Shown one piece after another: positions 7,794 through 15,883 of a DNA stretch of 48,406 nt. The stretch's first letter is position 1. Each line of letters opens with the position of its first letter. Location of the stretch: NCBI GenBank assembly GCA_937930235.1, contig CALGLJ010000046.1:1-48406 (forward strand), written 5' to 3'. Below the pieces are notes generated by a model. It had not been told where the DNA came from. It made no database searches and saw only the letters and a program-made list of their open reading frames with translations. The stretch comes from an uncultured Verrucomicrobiales bacterium (GTDB taxonomy: Bacteria > Verrucomicrobiota > Verrucomicrobiia > Verrucomicrobiales > Akkermansiaceae). Position numbers and translations under genes: made by a program.

Positions 7794-8984
7794 ATGCAAG
7801 AAGAGAGAGAAATTGAAGAGCGGGTAGAGCAAACTGGCTCTTCCGCCATGAACGGGCGACAGCGTTTGATTTCGCTCGATGCCTTGCGCGGACTCGTGAT
7901 GTTGGTCATGCTGGTTGATCATGTGCGTGAAACTGTCTTCTTGCATCAGCAGGTGTCTGATCCCGTTTCAGCCGATGGCGTGTCTGTGGGGCTGTTTTTG
8001 ACGCGCTTGCTGAGTGGTTTTTGTGCTCCGGCATTTGTTTTGCTCGCAGGGACCGGTGCTTACCTTTATGGGCAAAAACATTCATCTGCTGAAGTTTCGC
8101 GGTTTTTGCTGACACGTGGCCTTTTTCTCGTGTGTCTTGAACTCTTTGTGATTGGTCCTGCTTGGACTGGAGTCTTTCTGCCTGAGAAATTCTATCTTCA
8201 GGTGATCTGGTGTATTGGTCTGAGTATGATTGCTCTGGCAGGGATCATTCATTTGCCAAGAGCTTGCCAGTGGAGTCTTGCGATCTTTTTGACTGTGGGG
8301 CACCACTTTCTTGACGCCATTCACGCAAGTCCAGCCGATGGCTGGCATTCTCTTTGGGCTATTTTGTATCAACGTGATTGGATCACGCTCTTCGGGATTC
8401 CAGCGCGGACGAGTTATCCGATCCTCCCCTGGATTGGGGTGATTCTCATGGGATATTTAGTGGGGTCCTGGTTTCGCACTCAGATCAATTTTGAACAGCG
8501 TTCACGTAGGCTTCTGCTGACCAGTTTGGTTCTGATGATTGGCTTTGTCGTCGTAAGAGCGATGAATAGCTATGGAGATTCACCTTGGGAGACCTATGCC
8601 AGTGGGTCGCAGACGTTGATGTCATTTTTTGCGCTCACAAAATACCCCCCGTCCTTCTTATTTCTTCTCTTCACCTTGTCGCCTGCCTTTCTTGCGATGT
8701 GTTTTTTTGAAAAACAGTCGGGGAATCGGGTGATTCAGAGTTTGGCTCAGTTTGGTTCTGCGCCACTCTTCTTTTATATTGGACACCTTTATCTCCTTAA
8801 AGGGATCTACCTGATATTAGTGAGTATTTTTGGCAAAAATCAGGGAGGTTATTATGGTGTCGAAACGGTCTTAGGGGTTTGGCTCTGGAGTATCGTTCTC
8901 GTGCCTTTCTTGTATTTTGCGACTTGTCGTTTTGCGGATTTTAAATCGAGACGACGAGACCTTAAGTGGCTCCGGTATTTCTAG
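7794..8984 (+). CDS. DUF1624 / HGSNAT-like multi-pass membrane protein
   Basis: A 396-residue integral membrane protein with about ten hydrophobic helices. The N-terminal LDALRGLVMLVMLVDHVRE (residues 28-46) is the signature of DUF1624, the bacterial relatives of eukaryotic heparan-alpha-glucosaminide N-acetyltransferase and of acyltransferase-3-like proteins, which move acyl groups across membranes. The bacterial substrate is not known to me. AGGTGA six bases before ATG 7794 supports this start; an internal ATG at 7848 (MNGRQRLISLDALRG) is the alternative. The 9-base gap after the TonB receptor suggests an operon, so it may modify or process the ligand imported there; this is inference. Confidence 0.85.
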   Translation: MQEEREIEERVEQTGSSAMNGRQRLISLDALRGLVMLVMLVDHVRETVFLHQQVSDPVSADGVSVGLFLTRLLSGFCAPAFVLLAGTGAYLYGQKHSSAEVSRFLLTRGLFLVCLELFVIGPAWTGVFLPEKFYLQVIWCIGLSMIALAGIIHLPRACQWSLAIFLTVGHHFLDAIHASPADGWHSLWAILYQRDWITLFGIPARTSYPILPWIGVILMGYLVGSWFRTQINFEQRSRRLLLTSLVLMIGFVVVRAMNSYGDSPWETYASGSQTLMSFFALTKYPPSFLFLLFTLSPAFLAMCFFEKQSGNRVIQSLAQFGSAPLFFYIGHLYLLKGIYLILVSIFGKNQGGYYGVETVLGVWLWSIVLVPFLYFATCRFADFKSRRRDLKWLRYF

Positions 8985-9014
8985 GGTCGATGTCTTGAGC
9001 TGACCGGAGTGGGA

Positions 9015-9986
9015 TCAATCTTTTGAGGCTTTGGGGTCGAGGGCGTCACGAAGGCCGTCTCCAAGGAAATTGAAGGCGAAGAGAGTCGCGGAAAAGAGGA
9101 TGGCGGGGATCAATAGGACGGTCACATTTGTTTCCAGAAAATTAGCGCCTTCTTTAATCAAGGTGCCCCAAGATGAATTCGGGGGTTCGATTCCGAGGCC
9201 GATAAAAGAGAGGGTGGCTTCGTAGAGAATGAAGCTCGGGATGGTAAGGGTCGCGTAGATGATGACAGGACCCAGCATATTAGGGAGGATGTGACGGAAG
9301 AGGATGCGTTGATGACTCAAGCCAAGGGAATGGGCGGCTTCGACGAATTCCTGTTTAGAAAGAGAGGCTGCTGCAGTGCGGACGATCCGCCCCATGGTGA
9401 GCCAACCGAAGGCAGCGATGGCAACGGTGAGGGGAATCAAATTCGCGTAGCGAAGAACGAAATCAGAATCCCATTTCCATGTGTTCACAAGAAAACGGGC
9501 GGCGTTATCAACGCGCACACTGATAATTTCGCGAAAAAGAATCACGATAATCAAGAAGGGCATGGCGAGCAAGCCATCGACGATTCGCATCATGATTCCG
9601 CCAATTTTTCCTCCAACATACCCTGCAATTCCTCCATAGATGATACCGATGGTGACGGTGATGACAGTGGCTAGGATGGCAACGAGAAGAGAGATTTGTC
9701 CACCTTCAAGAACTCTCATGAAGAGGTCTCTCCCGAGCTGATCGGTTCCGAGTAATCCAGCTTCTCCGGGAGCTGCGAATCGGTTCGCGAGGTCTTGTTT
9801 ATTAGCGTCCATTCCCATCACTTTGAGAACGAATCCTACGATGAAGCAGAAAAATAGAATGACGGCAATGGTGATGCCTCCGAGCATTGCGAGTTTATTT
9901 TTGCGGAGGCGGACAAAGGCATCAGCCCAGAGGCTGGTTCCTTTTTCGATTTCGGACATGGGAGAAGAGGAAAGGGCTTGGCTCAT
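9015..9986 (-). CDS. oppC: oligopeptide ABC transporter permease, OppC/DppC type
   Basis: Inner-membrane permease of 323 residues. It has the family N-terminal segment (LRKNKLAMLGG), a periplasmic GTDQLGRDLF motif near 98, five to six transmembrane helices and the EAA coupling loop (EAAHSLGLSHQRILFRHILPN) that contacts the ATPases, then LSFIGLGIEPPNSSWGTL near the C-terminus. All conserved OppC hallmarks are intact, unlike the second OppC-like gene in this locus. It is third in an oppA-oppB-oppC run on the minus strand, 27 bases after oppB. No ATPase gene lies on this strand; the likely partners are the divergent oppD/oppF-like genes. Confidence 0.93.
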   Translation of the reverse strand: MSQALSSSPMSEIEKGTSLWADAFVRLRKNKLAMLGGITIAVILFFCFIVGFVLKVMGMDANKQDLANRFAAPGEAGLLGTDQLGRDLFMRVLEGGQISLLVAILATVITVTIGIIYGGIAGYVGGKIGGIMMRIVDGLLAMPFLIIVILFREIISVRVDNAARFLVNTWKWDSDFVLRYANLIPLTVAIAAFGWLTMGRIVRTAAASLSKQEFVEAAHSLGLSHQRILFRHILPNMLGPVIIYATLTIPSFILYEATLSFIGLGIEPPNSSWGTLIKEGANFLETNVTVLLIPAILFSATLFAFNFLGDGLRDALDPKASKD

Positions 9987-10013
9987 GAGAGGAAAGATTC
10001 GATGTTTTTCTGA

Positions 10014-10934
10014 TTAGCCCTTACGGAGTTTGGGATCCATAAAGATGAGAGCAAGGTCGGAGATGAGATTGGCAATTCCCATGAGGATTCCGTAAAAAAG
10101 AACAAGTCCGAGAACGAGATTGTAGTCTTTCGAGGTCACTCCTAGGACGAAATGTTGTCCCATGCCGGGGACGAGGAAAATGTTCTCCACCACAAAGGAG
10201 CCGGTGATGATGGCCGCAAAAGCAGGGCCCAAGTAGGTCACGGCAGGCATTAATGCAGGTTGTAGCGCGTGCTTGGTAATGACGTTGAATGGTTTGACCC
10301 CCTTAGCACGAGCCGAGCGAATGTAGTCTTGCGAGAGAACGTCGAGCATTCCTCCGCGGGTCAGACGTGCAAGGTAAGCAGCAACTCCGAAGCAAAGAGT
10401 AATGGCGGGGAGAATGATGTCGGATGAGCGAGACCAACCAGCGACATTCAGAAACTGTAACGGCCGCGCAATATTGACTTGGAAAATGGGACCAAGGACG
10501 AAGGCCACGACACAGATCCCGGCCATGGCGACAATCATGGCAAGATAGTCTGGCAACTTGTTGTGATAGAGAGCAGCGATGGTCCCAAGAGGAATGCCTA
10601 AACCAATTCCCATAAGGAGGGAAAGAAATCCCAATTTTAAAGAGACTGGAAAGGCTTCCGAGATTAAGGTGGATACTTTCCGGCCTTTCATGGAGAGGGA
10701 GTCGCCAAAATCGCCTTTCGTCACAATATTTTTCCAGTAATTGAAATACTGTACGATCTTAGGACGGTCCAAGCCATAGTAAGCTTCGAGTGCGGCCTGT
10801 TCTTCGGGAGAGGTCGCCTTGGCATCAGCAAAGGGGTTACCCGGAATTGCACGAATCGCAAAGAAGGTGAAGGTGACGAGGAAGAACACGACGACGAGCG
10901 TCTGTGCGATACGGGAAAGGATGATTTTAAGCAT
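10014..10934 (-). CDS. oppB: oligopeptide ABC transporter permease, OppB/DppB type
   Basis: Inner-membrane permease of 306 residues. N-terminal helix ILSRIAQTLVVVFFLVTFTFFAIRAIPGNPF is typical of OppB, followed by the periplasmic segment with YYGLDRP and GDFGDSL, four to five further helices, and the EAA loop DYIRSARAKGVKPFNVITKHALQPALMPAVT. LVPGMGQHFVLGVTSKDYN near the C-terminus corresponds to the conserved PGLG segment. It lies 17 bases after the binding-protein gene and 27 before oppC, consistent with one transcript. It should form the transmembrane heterodimer with OppC. Confidence 0.93.
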   Translation of the reverse strand: MLKIILSRIAQTLVVVFFLVTFTFFAIRAIPGNPFADAKATSPEEQAALEAYYGLDRPKIVQYFNYWKNIVTKGDFGDSLSMKGRKVSTLISEAFPVSLKLGFLSLLMGIGLGIPLGTIAALYHNKLPDYLAMIVAMAGICVVAFVLGPIFQVNIARPLQFLNVAGWSRSSDIILPAITLCFGVAAYLARLTRGGMLDVLSQDYIRSARAKGVKPFNVITKHALQPALMPAVTYLGPAFAAIITGSFVVENIFLVPGMGQHFVLGVTSKDYNLVLGLVLFYGILMGIANLISDLALIFMDPKLRKG

Positions 10935-10951
10935 CTGAAATCAATATGTGA

Positions 10952-12571
10952 TCAGTTGTTTTCGAGTCTTACAAATTTGTAAGGATGATTGTTGAGAAGA
11001 AGGGGATGCCAGTTTTTCACTTCGGATCGAAGGAGATAGTTTGTGGTATACCAATAAATGGGCATCACGGGAGTATCTTCTAACAGAATGTTTTCGGCTT
11101 CTGCAAGAATTCCCATGCGCGTGGGGACATCGGCGGTATTTTCAGCTTTTCGAAGAAGCTCTTCGTAACGCGGGGAGTCCCAACCGGTGCTGTTATTACC
11201 CCCATCTTTGATCCACATTTCGAGGAACGTGGTGGGATCGAGGTAATCACCAATCCAGCCTCCGGCTGCGAGATCAAAATCCGCATCATATTGTTTCTGG
11301 AGATAAGTCGTCCACTCTCGCTGCATGATTCGAACATTGATATTGAGATGCTCTTTCCACATCGCCTGAAGCGCTTCTGCTTCTCTTCGACCGGTGTCTG
11401 AATCGGTGGTGAGGATGGAAATATCTGGGAAGGCAGCAGATGTTTCAAATCCAGCTTCTTTTAAAAGTTCACGAGCCCGCTCGGGGTCAAAGGCAATGAC
11501 TTTGGGTGGCTTATATTCTCCAAAAGGAGGAGTGATGCTGTAGGCTGGTTTTTGGCCGCCTTGGAGGATCTTTTCGCAGATCGCTTTCTGGTCGATGGCG
11601 AGTGCAAATGCGCGGCGAATTTTTGGGTTATCGAATGGGGCTCGCCGAATATTTGAGCGCAAGAAACGGATTCCGACGTATGGTTCCTGACGAATCTGGT
11701 CGGGATATTTTTCCTTAGCATAAGGGATGAATTCAGATGGAATACTATAGGTGACGTGGAGCTGATCGTCCCCAAACATTCTAGTTTCGGTGTAATAATT
11801 TGAAATCGGAAGGAAACGAATTCCATTTAATGAGACTGTTTCGGCATCCCAATATTCAGGGTTTTTAACGACCTCGATGCGGTGGTTTGTTTTCCATTCC
11901 TTGAGTTTGAAGGGGCCATTAGAAACAATGTTCCCCGGGCGAGTCCATGGGGAGGCGAAAGCGGTATTCATCTCGCCATGCTTGAGGACAACGTGTTTGG
12001 GGACAGGATACCAGGTATAGTGTTTGGTTATCTCAGGCAGGAAGGGGATGGGGCCACGCAAGTTGACTTTTAAGGTGAAATCGTCGAGGGCTTTCACTCC
12101 AACTTCCCCGAAGTCTTTGATCTCACCTTTATTATACGCTTGGGCATTTTTGATGAAATGGAGCATTTCAGAGTATTTTGCCGGCCAGTTCGGGTCGGGA
12201 GAGAGGAGTCTCTGAAAGGAAAAAGTGAAATCGTGAGCGGTGACGGGGACGCCATCGGACCATCGCGCTTCGGGGTTTAGGTTGAAAATCCATTCGGTAA
12301 ATTCTGCGTTTGATTTCCAGGAGCGGGCCACGCCGGGAAGGGAGCTGCCATCTTTGGCAGGGTCTTCGACGCATAGCCCTTCGAAGATGGCACGGATGAT
12401 ATTGGATTCGAGAACACCGGACACGAGATGCGGATCGAGTCCTTTGGGTTCGTTACTGTTACCAACAATTAAAATTCCGGCTTCGTTGGCTATTTGAACA
12501 TCTGACTTTGAACGGCAGGAGGTCATCTGGAGACAGAAGATACCGAGAACTAGAAAGCTAAGGATGCGCAC
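10952..12571 (-). CDS. oppA: peptide ABC transporter substrate-binding lipoprotein (SBP family 5)
   Basis: Solute-binding protein that captures oligopeptides and delivers them to OppBC. Hallmarks include EPKGLDPHLVSG near the mature N-terminus, RWSDGVPVTAHDFTFSFQRLL, a C-terminal lobe with NIRRAPFDNPKIRRAFALAID, and VMPIYWY near the end. The track start at 12634 is a TTG that prepends 21 residues before the signal peptide. GTG 12571 gives MRILSFLVLGIFCLQMTSC, a lipoprotein signal with Cys19, so I place the start there (539 residues); neither start has a Shine-Dalgarno sequence. It is first in the oppABC run and the only binding protein in the locus, so it may serve both permease pairs. Confidence 0.9.
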   Translation of the reverse strand: MRILSFLVLGIFCLQMTSCRSKSDVQIANEAGILIVGNSNEPKGLDPHLVSGVLESNIIRAIFEGLCVEDPAKDGSSLPGVARSWKSNAEFTEWIFNLNPEARWSDGVPVTAHDFTFSFQRLLSPDPNWPAKYSEMLHFIKNAQAYNKGEIKDFGEVGVKALDDFTLKVNLRGPIPFLPEITKHYTWYPVPKHVVLKHGEMNTAFASPWTRPGNIVSNGPFKLKEWKTNHRIEVVKNPEYWDAETVSLNGIRFLPISNYYTETRMFGDDQLHVTYSIPSEFIPYAKEKYPDQIRQEPYVGIRFLRSNIRRAPFDNPKIRRAFALAIDQKAICEKILQGGQKPAYSITPPFGEYKPPKVIAFDPERARELLKEAGFETSAAFPDISILTTDSDTGRREAEALQAMWKEHLNINVRIMQREWTTYLQKQYDADFDLAAGGWIGDYLDPTTFLEMWIKDGGNNSTGWDSPRYEELLRKAENTADVPTRMGILAEAENILLEDTPVMPIYWYTTNYLLRSEVKNWHPLLLNNHPYKFVRLENN

Positions 12572-12638
12572 GGGGGGAGTTTGCAGATTACAAGCCGTCT
12601 GAAAATGAATTTCTGCGTTAAGAGGAGTCCTCAAACCA

Positions 12639-12671
12639 TGAATCCTAAAAAAATCCCCGAATGAGGATTCA
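12639..12671. promoter_or_regulatory. inverted repeat TGAATCCT-N17-AGGATTCA between divergent opp operons
   Basis: Perfect 8-bp arms at 12639-12646 and 12664-12671 lie in the shared upstream region between the oppABC run (minus) and the YejBE/OppDF-like run (plus). The position suits an operator controlling both directions. An RNA hairpin in either leader is possible, but the 17-base loop makes it weak. Confidence 0.4.
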
Positions 12672-12817
12672 TTTGGAATGATTTTGGGTAGGAAAAGAGG
12701 GTGATGACAAGATTCTGCATCATGGGTAATATTTTAAAAGATGATGAGACGAGCTTGCTTTCAGGAGGCGGCAAGTGGATCTTCCCCATGGCCGACGATG
12801 GTGCGCTTGACAGAGGT

Positions 12818-13681
12818 ATGAAAGTTCACGTTCTCCATAGACTTCTCTTAATTCCTTTAACGATGTTGGGGGTGACGTTTTTGGTATTCTCGCTTCTACA
12901 AGGTCAGGTCACTGGTTTGAAGGAGTATGGGGCGTGGTTAGGAGTCGATGAGTCATCCCCTGGACTCTTACAGGGAGATCTAGGATATTCGGAGCTGTAT
13001 CATCAGCCGGTGCTAGAGGTGATTCAGGAGCGTTTACCGATCGCGCTCTATTTTTGGATTCTGGCAACAGTGATCGTGTATGCTTTGGTTGTCCCATTGG
13101 GGATGGTGAAAGCGCTGCATCATCAAGGGATTGTCGACCGGATGAGCGGGGTGGTGATGTTTTTGGGCTATGCAATTCCAGGGTTTATTTTAGGGATCTT
13201 GGGGGTGTCATTTGCGGGGCAGAGTTCGATTACTCAGCTTGATTTTTCGGCGGAACAGAGTTCTCAATTATTCCTGAAAACAATCTGGCCCCTGGGCTGC
13301 TATGTGGCGATGTCTTTTGCCTCTTTGACCATGATGATGAAGCATAGCCTGATGAATGAGCTGGCCTCCGACTATTTCAGGAGCGCGATTTCTAAGGGGG
13401 AGGGATTTTATCGTGCCGTTTTTCGACATGCTTTTCGGAATTCTTTGATCCCGATGGCGACAAGTCTGGGGCCCTTGATGATGTCGCTCGTGGGAGGGAG
13501 TTTGCTCATTGAAGTGGTTTTTGATATTCAGGGCTTAGGTCTTTTGCAGCTTAAGGCGATTGAAGCGGGAGATCAGATGTTAATTATGGGTAGTATCACG
13601 GTCGGGTCTCTTTTTATGATGACGGGGAAATTTGTTGCCGATGTGTTGGCTTCAGTATTAGAGCCAAAGAGAGGATTTTAG
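12818..13681 (+). CDS. divergent ABC permease, YejB/OppB-like
   Basis: Inner-membrane permease of 287 residues, shorter than usual. HVLHRLLLIPLTMLGVTFLVFSLLQG matches the first helix of OppB/YejB. The periplasmic segment is cut to about 45 residues with GDLGYSE, and the C-terminal half has a recognisable EAA loop, DYFRSAISKGEGFYRAVFRHAFRNSLIPM, then GGSLLIEVVFDIQGLG. The track start at 12701 adds 39 residues without the family pattern; ATG 12818 begins the expected N-terminus and has AGAGG just upstream. The next gene starts 7 bases after its stop. It looks like a second, fast-evolving permease whose partner is the YejE-like protein. Confidence 0.82.
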   Translation: MKVHVLHRLLLIPLTMLGVTFLVFSLLQGQVTGLKEYGAWLGVDESSPGLLQGDLGYSELYHQPVLEVIQERLPIALYFWILATVIVYALVVPLGMVKALHHQGIVDRMSGVVMFLGYAIPGFILGILGVSFAGQSSITQLDFSAEQSSQLFLKTIWPLGCYVAMSFASLTMMMKHSLMNELASDYFRSAISKGEGFYRAVFRHAFRNSLIPMATSLGPLMMSLVGGSLLIEVVFDIQGLGLLQLKAIEAGDQMLIMGSITVGSLFMMTGKFVADVLASVLEPKRGF

Positions 13682-13688
13682 AGGAACG

Positions 13689-14909
13689 ATGCGGCGCGTT
13701 TGTGGACTGATCCTGATTTTCATTTCTCTTCTTGCAGGAGTGGGGGAGTTCTTTGCGTTGCATCTCCCGACCGTTCACATTGTGTTTGCGGCTAGAGAAA
13801 TCCCGTGGCTTGGCTGGGCGATTGCGGGAACTCTGTGCGTCTTAGGATTCTTTTTTATCGTGAGTTCCTTTATGCGAGAGACGTCGCATCCGGTGACGGC
13901 CCGCAAGTTGTCACACTTCCGTCGCACTAAAACAGGTGTTTACTCTCTGGTGGTCCTGATGGGACTGGCCATGTTTTCCTGCCTTGATCATCTGTTAGTA
14001 GGAAATGAGGCGCTGGTGACGAGATACGATGAAGTGATTGCCTTCCCCGCCTTTACTAAAAAGATTGAGATGGGAGATGACTATGGTCTGGAGAGTCATG
14101 AAGTTCCAAATTATCGAGAATTGAATAAGGCTTGGAAGAACAATGATGGCAATGATGGTTGGATGATTTTACCTCTCTGGCCCTACGCTGCCAAAGGAGA
14201 TCCACTGACGGAGGAAGCATCTTTTGTAGGGATGACCTCGGAAGGAGGAGATGCAATTGCGGCTCTCTATCAGGGGCTTCAGGTGAACTTCCATATGGCC
14301 CTTGTTTACCTGCCTCTGGTGACCTTAATCGGAATTGTGGTGGGTCTGAGTGCGGGATACTTTGGCGGGGTGATTGATTTCTTGATCCAGCGTGTTCTCG
14401 AGGTGATTTCGTACGTTCCAGGGTTCCTCTTGGTGGTCTTGCTGGTGACGCAATTGTTTGAGAATTGGAGAGGGCAGTTTCTCTATGTTTTACTGGCGGT
14501 AGCGACCGTTGGTTGGGTGAAAATTGCCAGTGATATGAGAATGTCCGTCAAGAAAGAGCGAGGAGCGCAATACATGATTGCGAGTCGATCTTTTGGGGCG
14601 TCTCGACGCTGGATCATTCTACGCCATCTGCTGCCTAATAGCGTTTCCGCTGCTTTGGGAGCTTTGCCGATGACCTTTGTGAGTCTGGTTGTGTCTCTGG
14701 TGTCTCTTGACTTTCTCGGGCTGGGTCTTGCTCCGCAAGAATTCATGACTTGGGGGACCCTGCTCCGGGAGAGTTGGCAGTCGGAAGATTCTCAAAACCT
14801 CACGATGACGACTTTGGTCATCATTTCCTTGTTCCTTCTTTTGATCGTCATGGTGTCTGAAGCTGTTCGCGAGGCATTTACTCCAACCCGTTTTTCTAGT
14901 TATCGATGA
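13689..14909 (+). CDS. divergent ABC permease, YejE/OppC-like
   Basis: A 406-residue permease with two N-terminal helices before the cytoplasmic RRTKTGVYSLVVL segment that usually starts OppC proteins. A large periplasmic loop at about 120-195 (DEVIAFPAFTKKIEMGDDYG, NDGWMILPLWPY) resembles the YejE insertion. The conserved GTDxxGRDxxxR segment is replaced by VGMTSEGGDAIAALYQG. The permease core is retained with an EAA-like loop, IASRSFGASRRWIILRHLLPNSV, and LDFLGLGLAPQEFMTWGTLL. Its stop overlaps the ATPase start in an ATGA junction, so coupling is likely. The lost GRD segment and the additional helices set it apart from oppC at 9015. Confidence 0.85.
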   Translation: MRRVCGLILIFISLLAGVGEFFALHLPTVHIVFAAREIPWLGWAIAGTLCVLGFFFIVSSFMRETSHPVTARKLSHFRRTKTGVYSLVVLMGLAMFSCLDHLLVGNEALVTRYDEVIAFPAFTKKIEMGDDYGLESHEVPNYRELNKAWKNNDGNDGWMILPLWPYAAKGDPLTEEASFVGMTSEGGDAIAALYQGLQVNFHMALVYLPLVTLIGIVVGLSAGYFGGVIDFLIQRVLEVISYVPGFLLVVLLVTQLFENWRGQFLYVLLAVATVGWVKIASDMRMSVKKERGAQYMIASRSFGASRRWIILRHLLPNSVSAALGALPMTFVSLVVSLVSLDFLGLGLAPQEFMTWGTLLRESWQSEDSQNLTMTTLVIISLFLLLIVMVSEAVREAFTPTRFSSYR

Positions 14910-15883
14910 GTGATCTGTTAGATGTTCGTGGATTGGTGACGAGTTTTGATACGGCCTCTGGTTGGATCCGGGCCGTTGATGATGTCTCTTTGATTGTAGG
15001 AAAAGGGAAGACGGTGGGATTAGTTGGAGAATCAGGCTGCGGTAAGACGGTGACGGCAATGTCGATCCTCGACTTACTGGAGAAGCCCGCAGGGCATATT
15101 TTAGAAGGGGAAATTCTTTTCAAAGGAGAGGATCTCCGCAAGGTCAGCGCAAAACGAATGCGCGAGGTGCGGGGAGGAGAAATTGGGGTGGTCTTTCAGG
15201 ATTCTAGGGAGATTTTAAATCCATCTCACCGGATCGGAAAGCAGTTGATCAATGCCATCCGATTGCACCGAAAGATATCGAGAAAACAGGCGAAGATGCG
15301 TGCCTTGGAGCTCTTGGATGCAGTTGGGATTCCTGACCCTCGGAGAATGTTGGTCAGTTTTCCGTATCAACTTTCGGATGGCATGCGGCAGCGCGTCATG
15401 ATTGCCAACGCTCTTTCCTGTGATCCTGATTTACTCATTGCAGATGAACCTGCGATGTCGCTGGATGTTACGGTGCAGGCTCAGATTTTAGATTTGATCG
15501 ATTCTCTAAAGGAAAAATTTGAGATGGGAGTGCTGTTGATCACCCATGACTTGGGAGTGGTGGCACAGCACTGCGATGATGTCGTCGTGATGTATGCAGG
15601 ACGCATCGTGGAGCATGGGAGTACCCGCCGCGTCTATTCCGATCCCAAACATGCTTATAGCAAGGGGCTGCTTTTTTCCATGCCCCGGCTCACAAATGTG
15701 TGTAAGCATTATTTTCAGACGATTCCGGGACATCCGATTGCCAACGAGAATTTGGTGTCAGGATGTCGTTTCTGTCAGCGAATGGATCGTGATAAGTCAG
15801 TGCTGCTTCGGACCCGCCCCGAGTATTTGGAGGTGTGGGGGGATCACTGGGTGGAGGTATGCCCGGAGTGTTATAAAGGATGA
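14906..15883 (+). CDS. oppD: peptide ABC transporter ATP-binding protein, OppD/DppD type
   Basis: Cytoplasmic ATPase of 325 residues. Walker A GESGCGKT at 41-48, Q-loop VFQDSREILNP near 96, signature LSDGMRQRV at 156, Walker B LLIADE with catalytic Glu181, and H-loop ITHDLGVV. The family signature is normally LSGGMRQRV; Asp replaces the third-position Gly. The C-terminal oligopeptide-transporter extension carries several Cys (SGCRFCQRM, EVCPECYKG), reminiscent of the Cys-rich tail known in some OppD proteins. ATGA junctions couple it to the gene before and after. It should pair with the OppF-like subunit. Confidence 0.92.
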   Translation: MSDLLDVRGLVTSFDTASGWIRAVDDVSLIVGKGKTVGLVGESGCGKTVTAMSILDLLEKPAGHILEGEILFKGEDLRKVSAKRMREVRGGEIGVVFQDSREILNPSHRIGKQLINAIRLHRKISRKQAKMRALELLDAVGIPDPRRMLVSFPYQLSDGMRQRVMIANALSCDPDLLIADEPAMSLDVTVQAQILDLIDSLKEKFEMGVLLITHDLGVVAQHCDDVVVMYAGRIVEHGSTRRVYSDPKHAYSKGLLFSMPRLTNVCKHYFQTIPGHPIANENLVSGCRFCQRMDRDKSVLLRTRPEYLEVWGDHWVEVCPECYKG

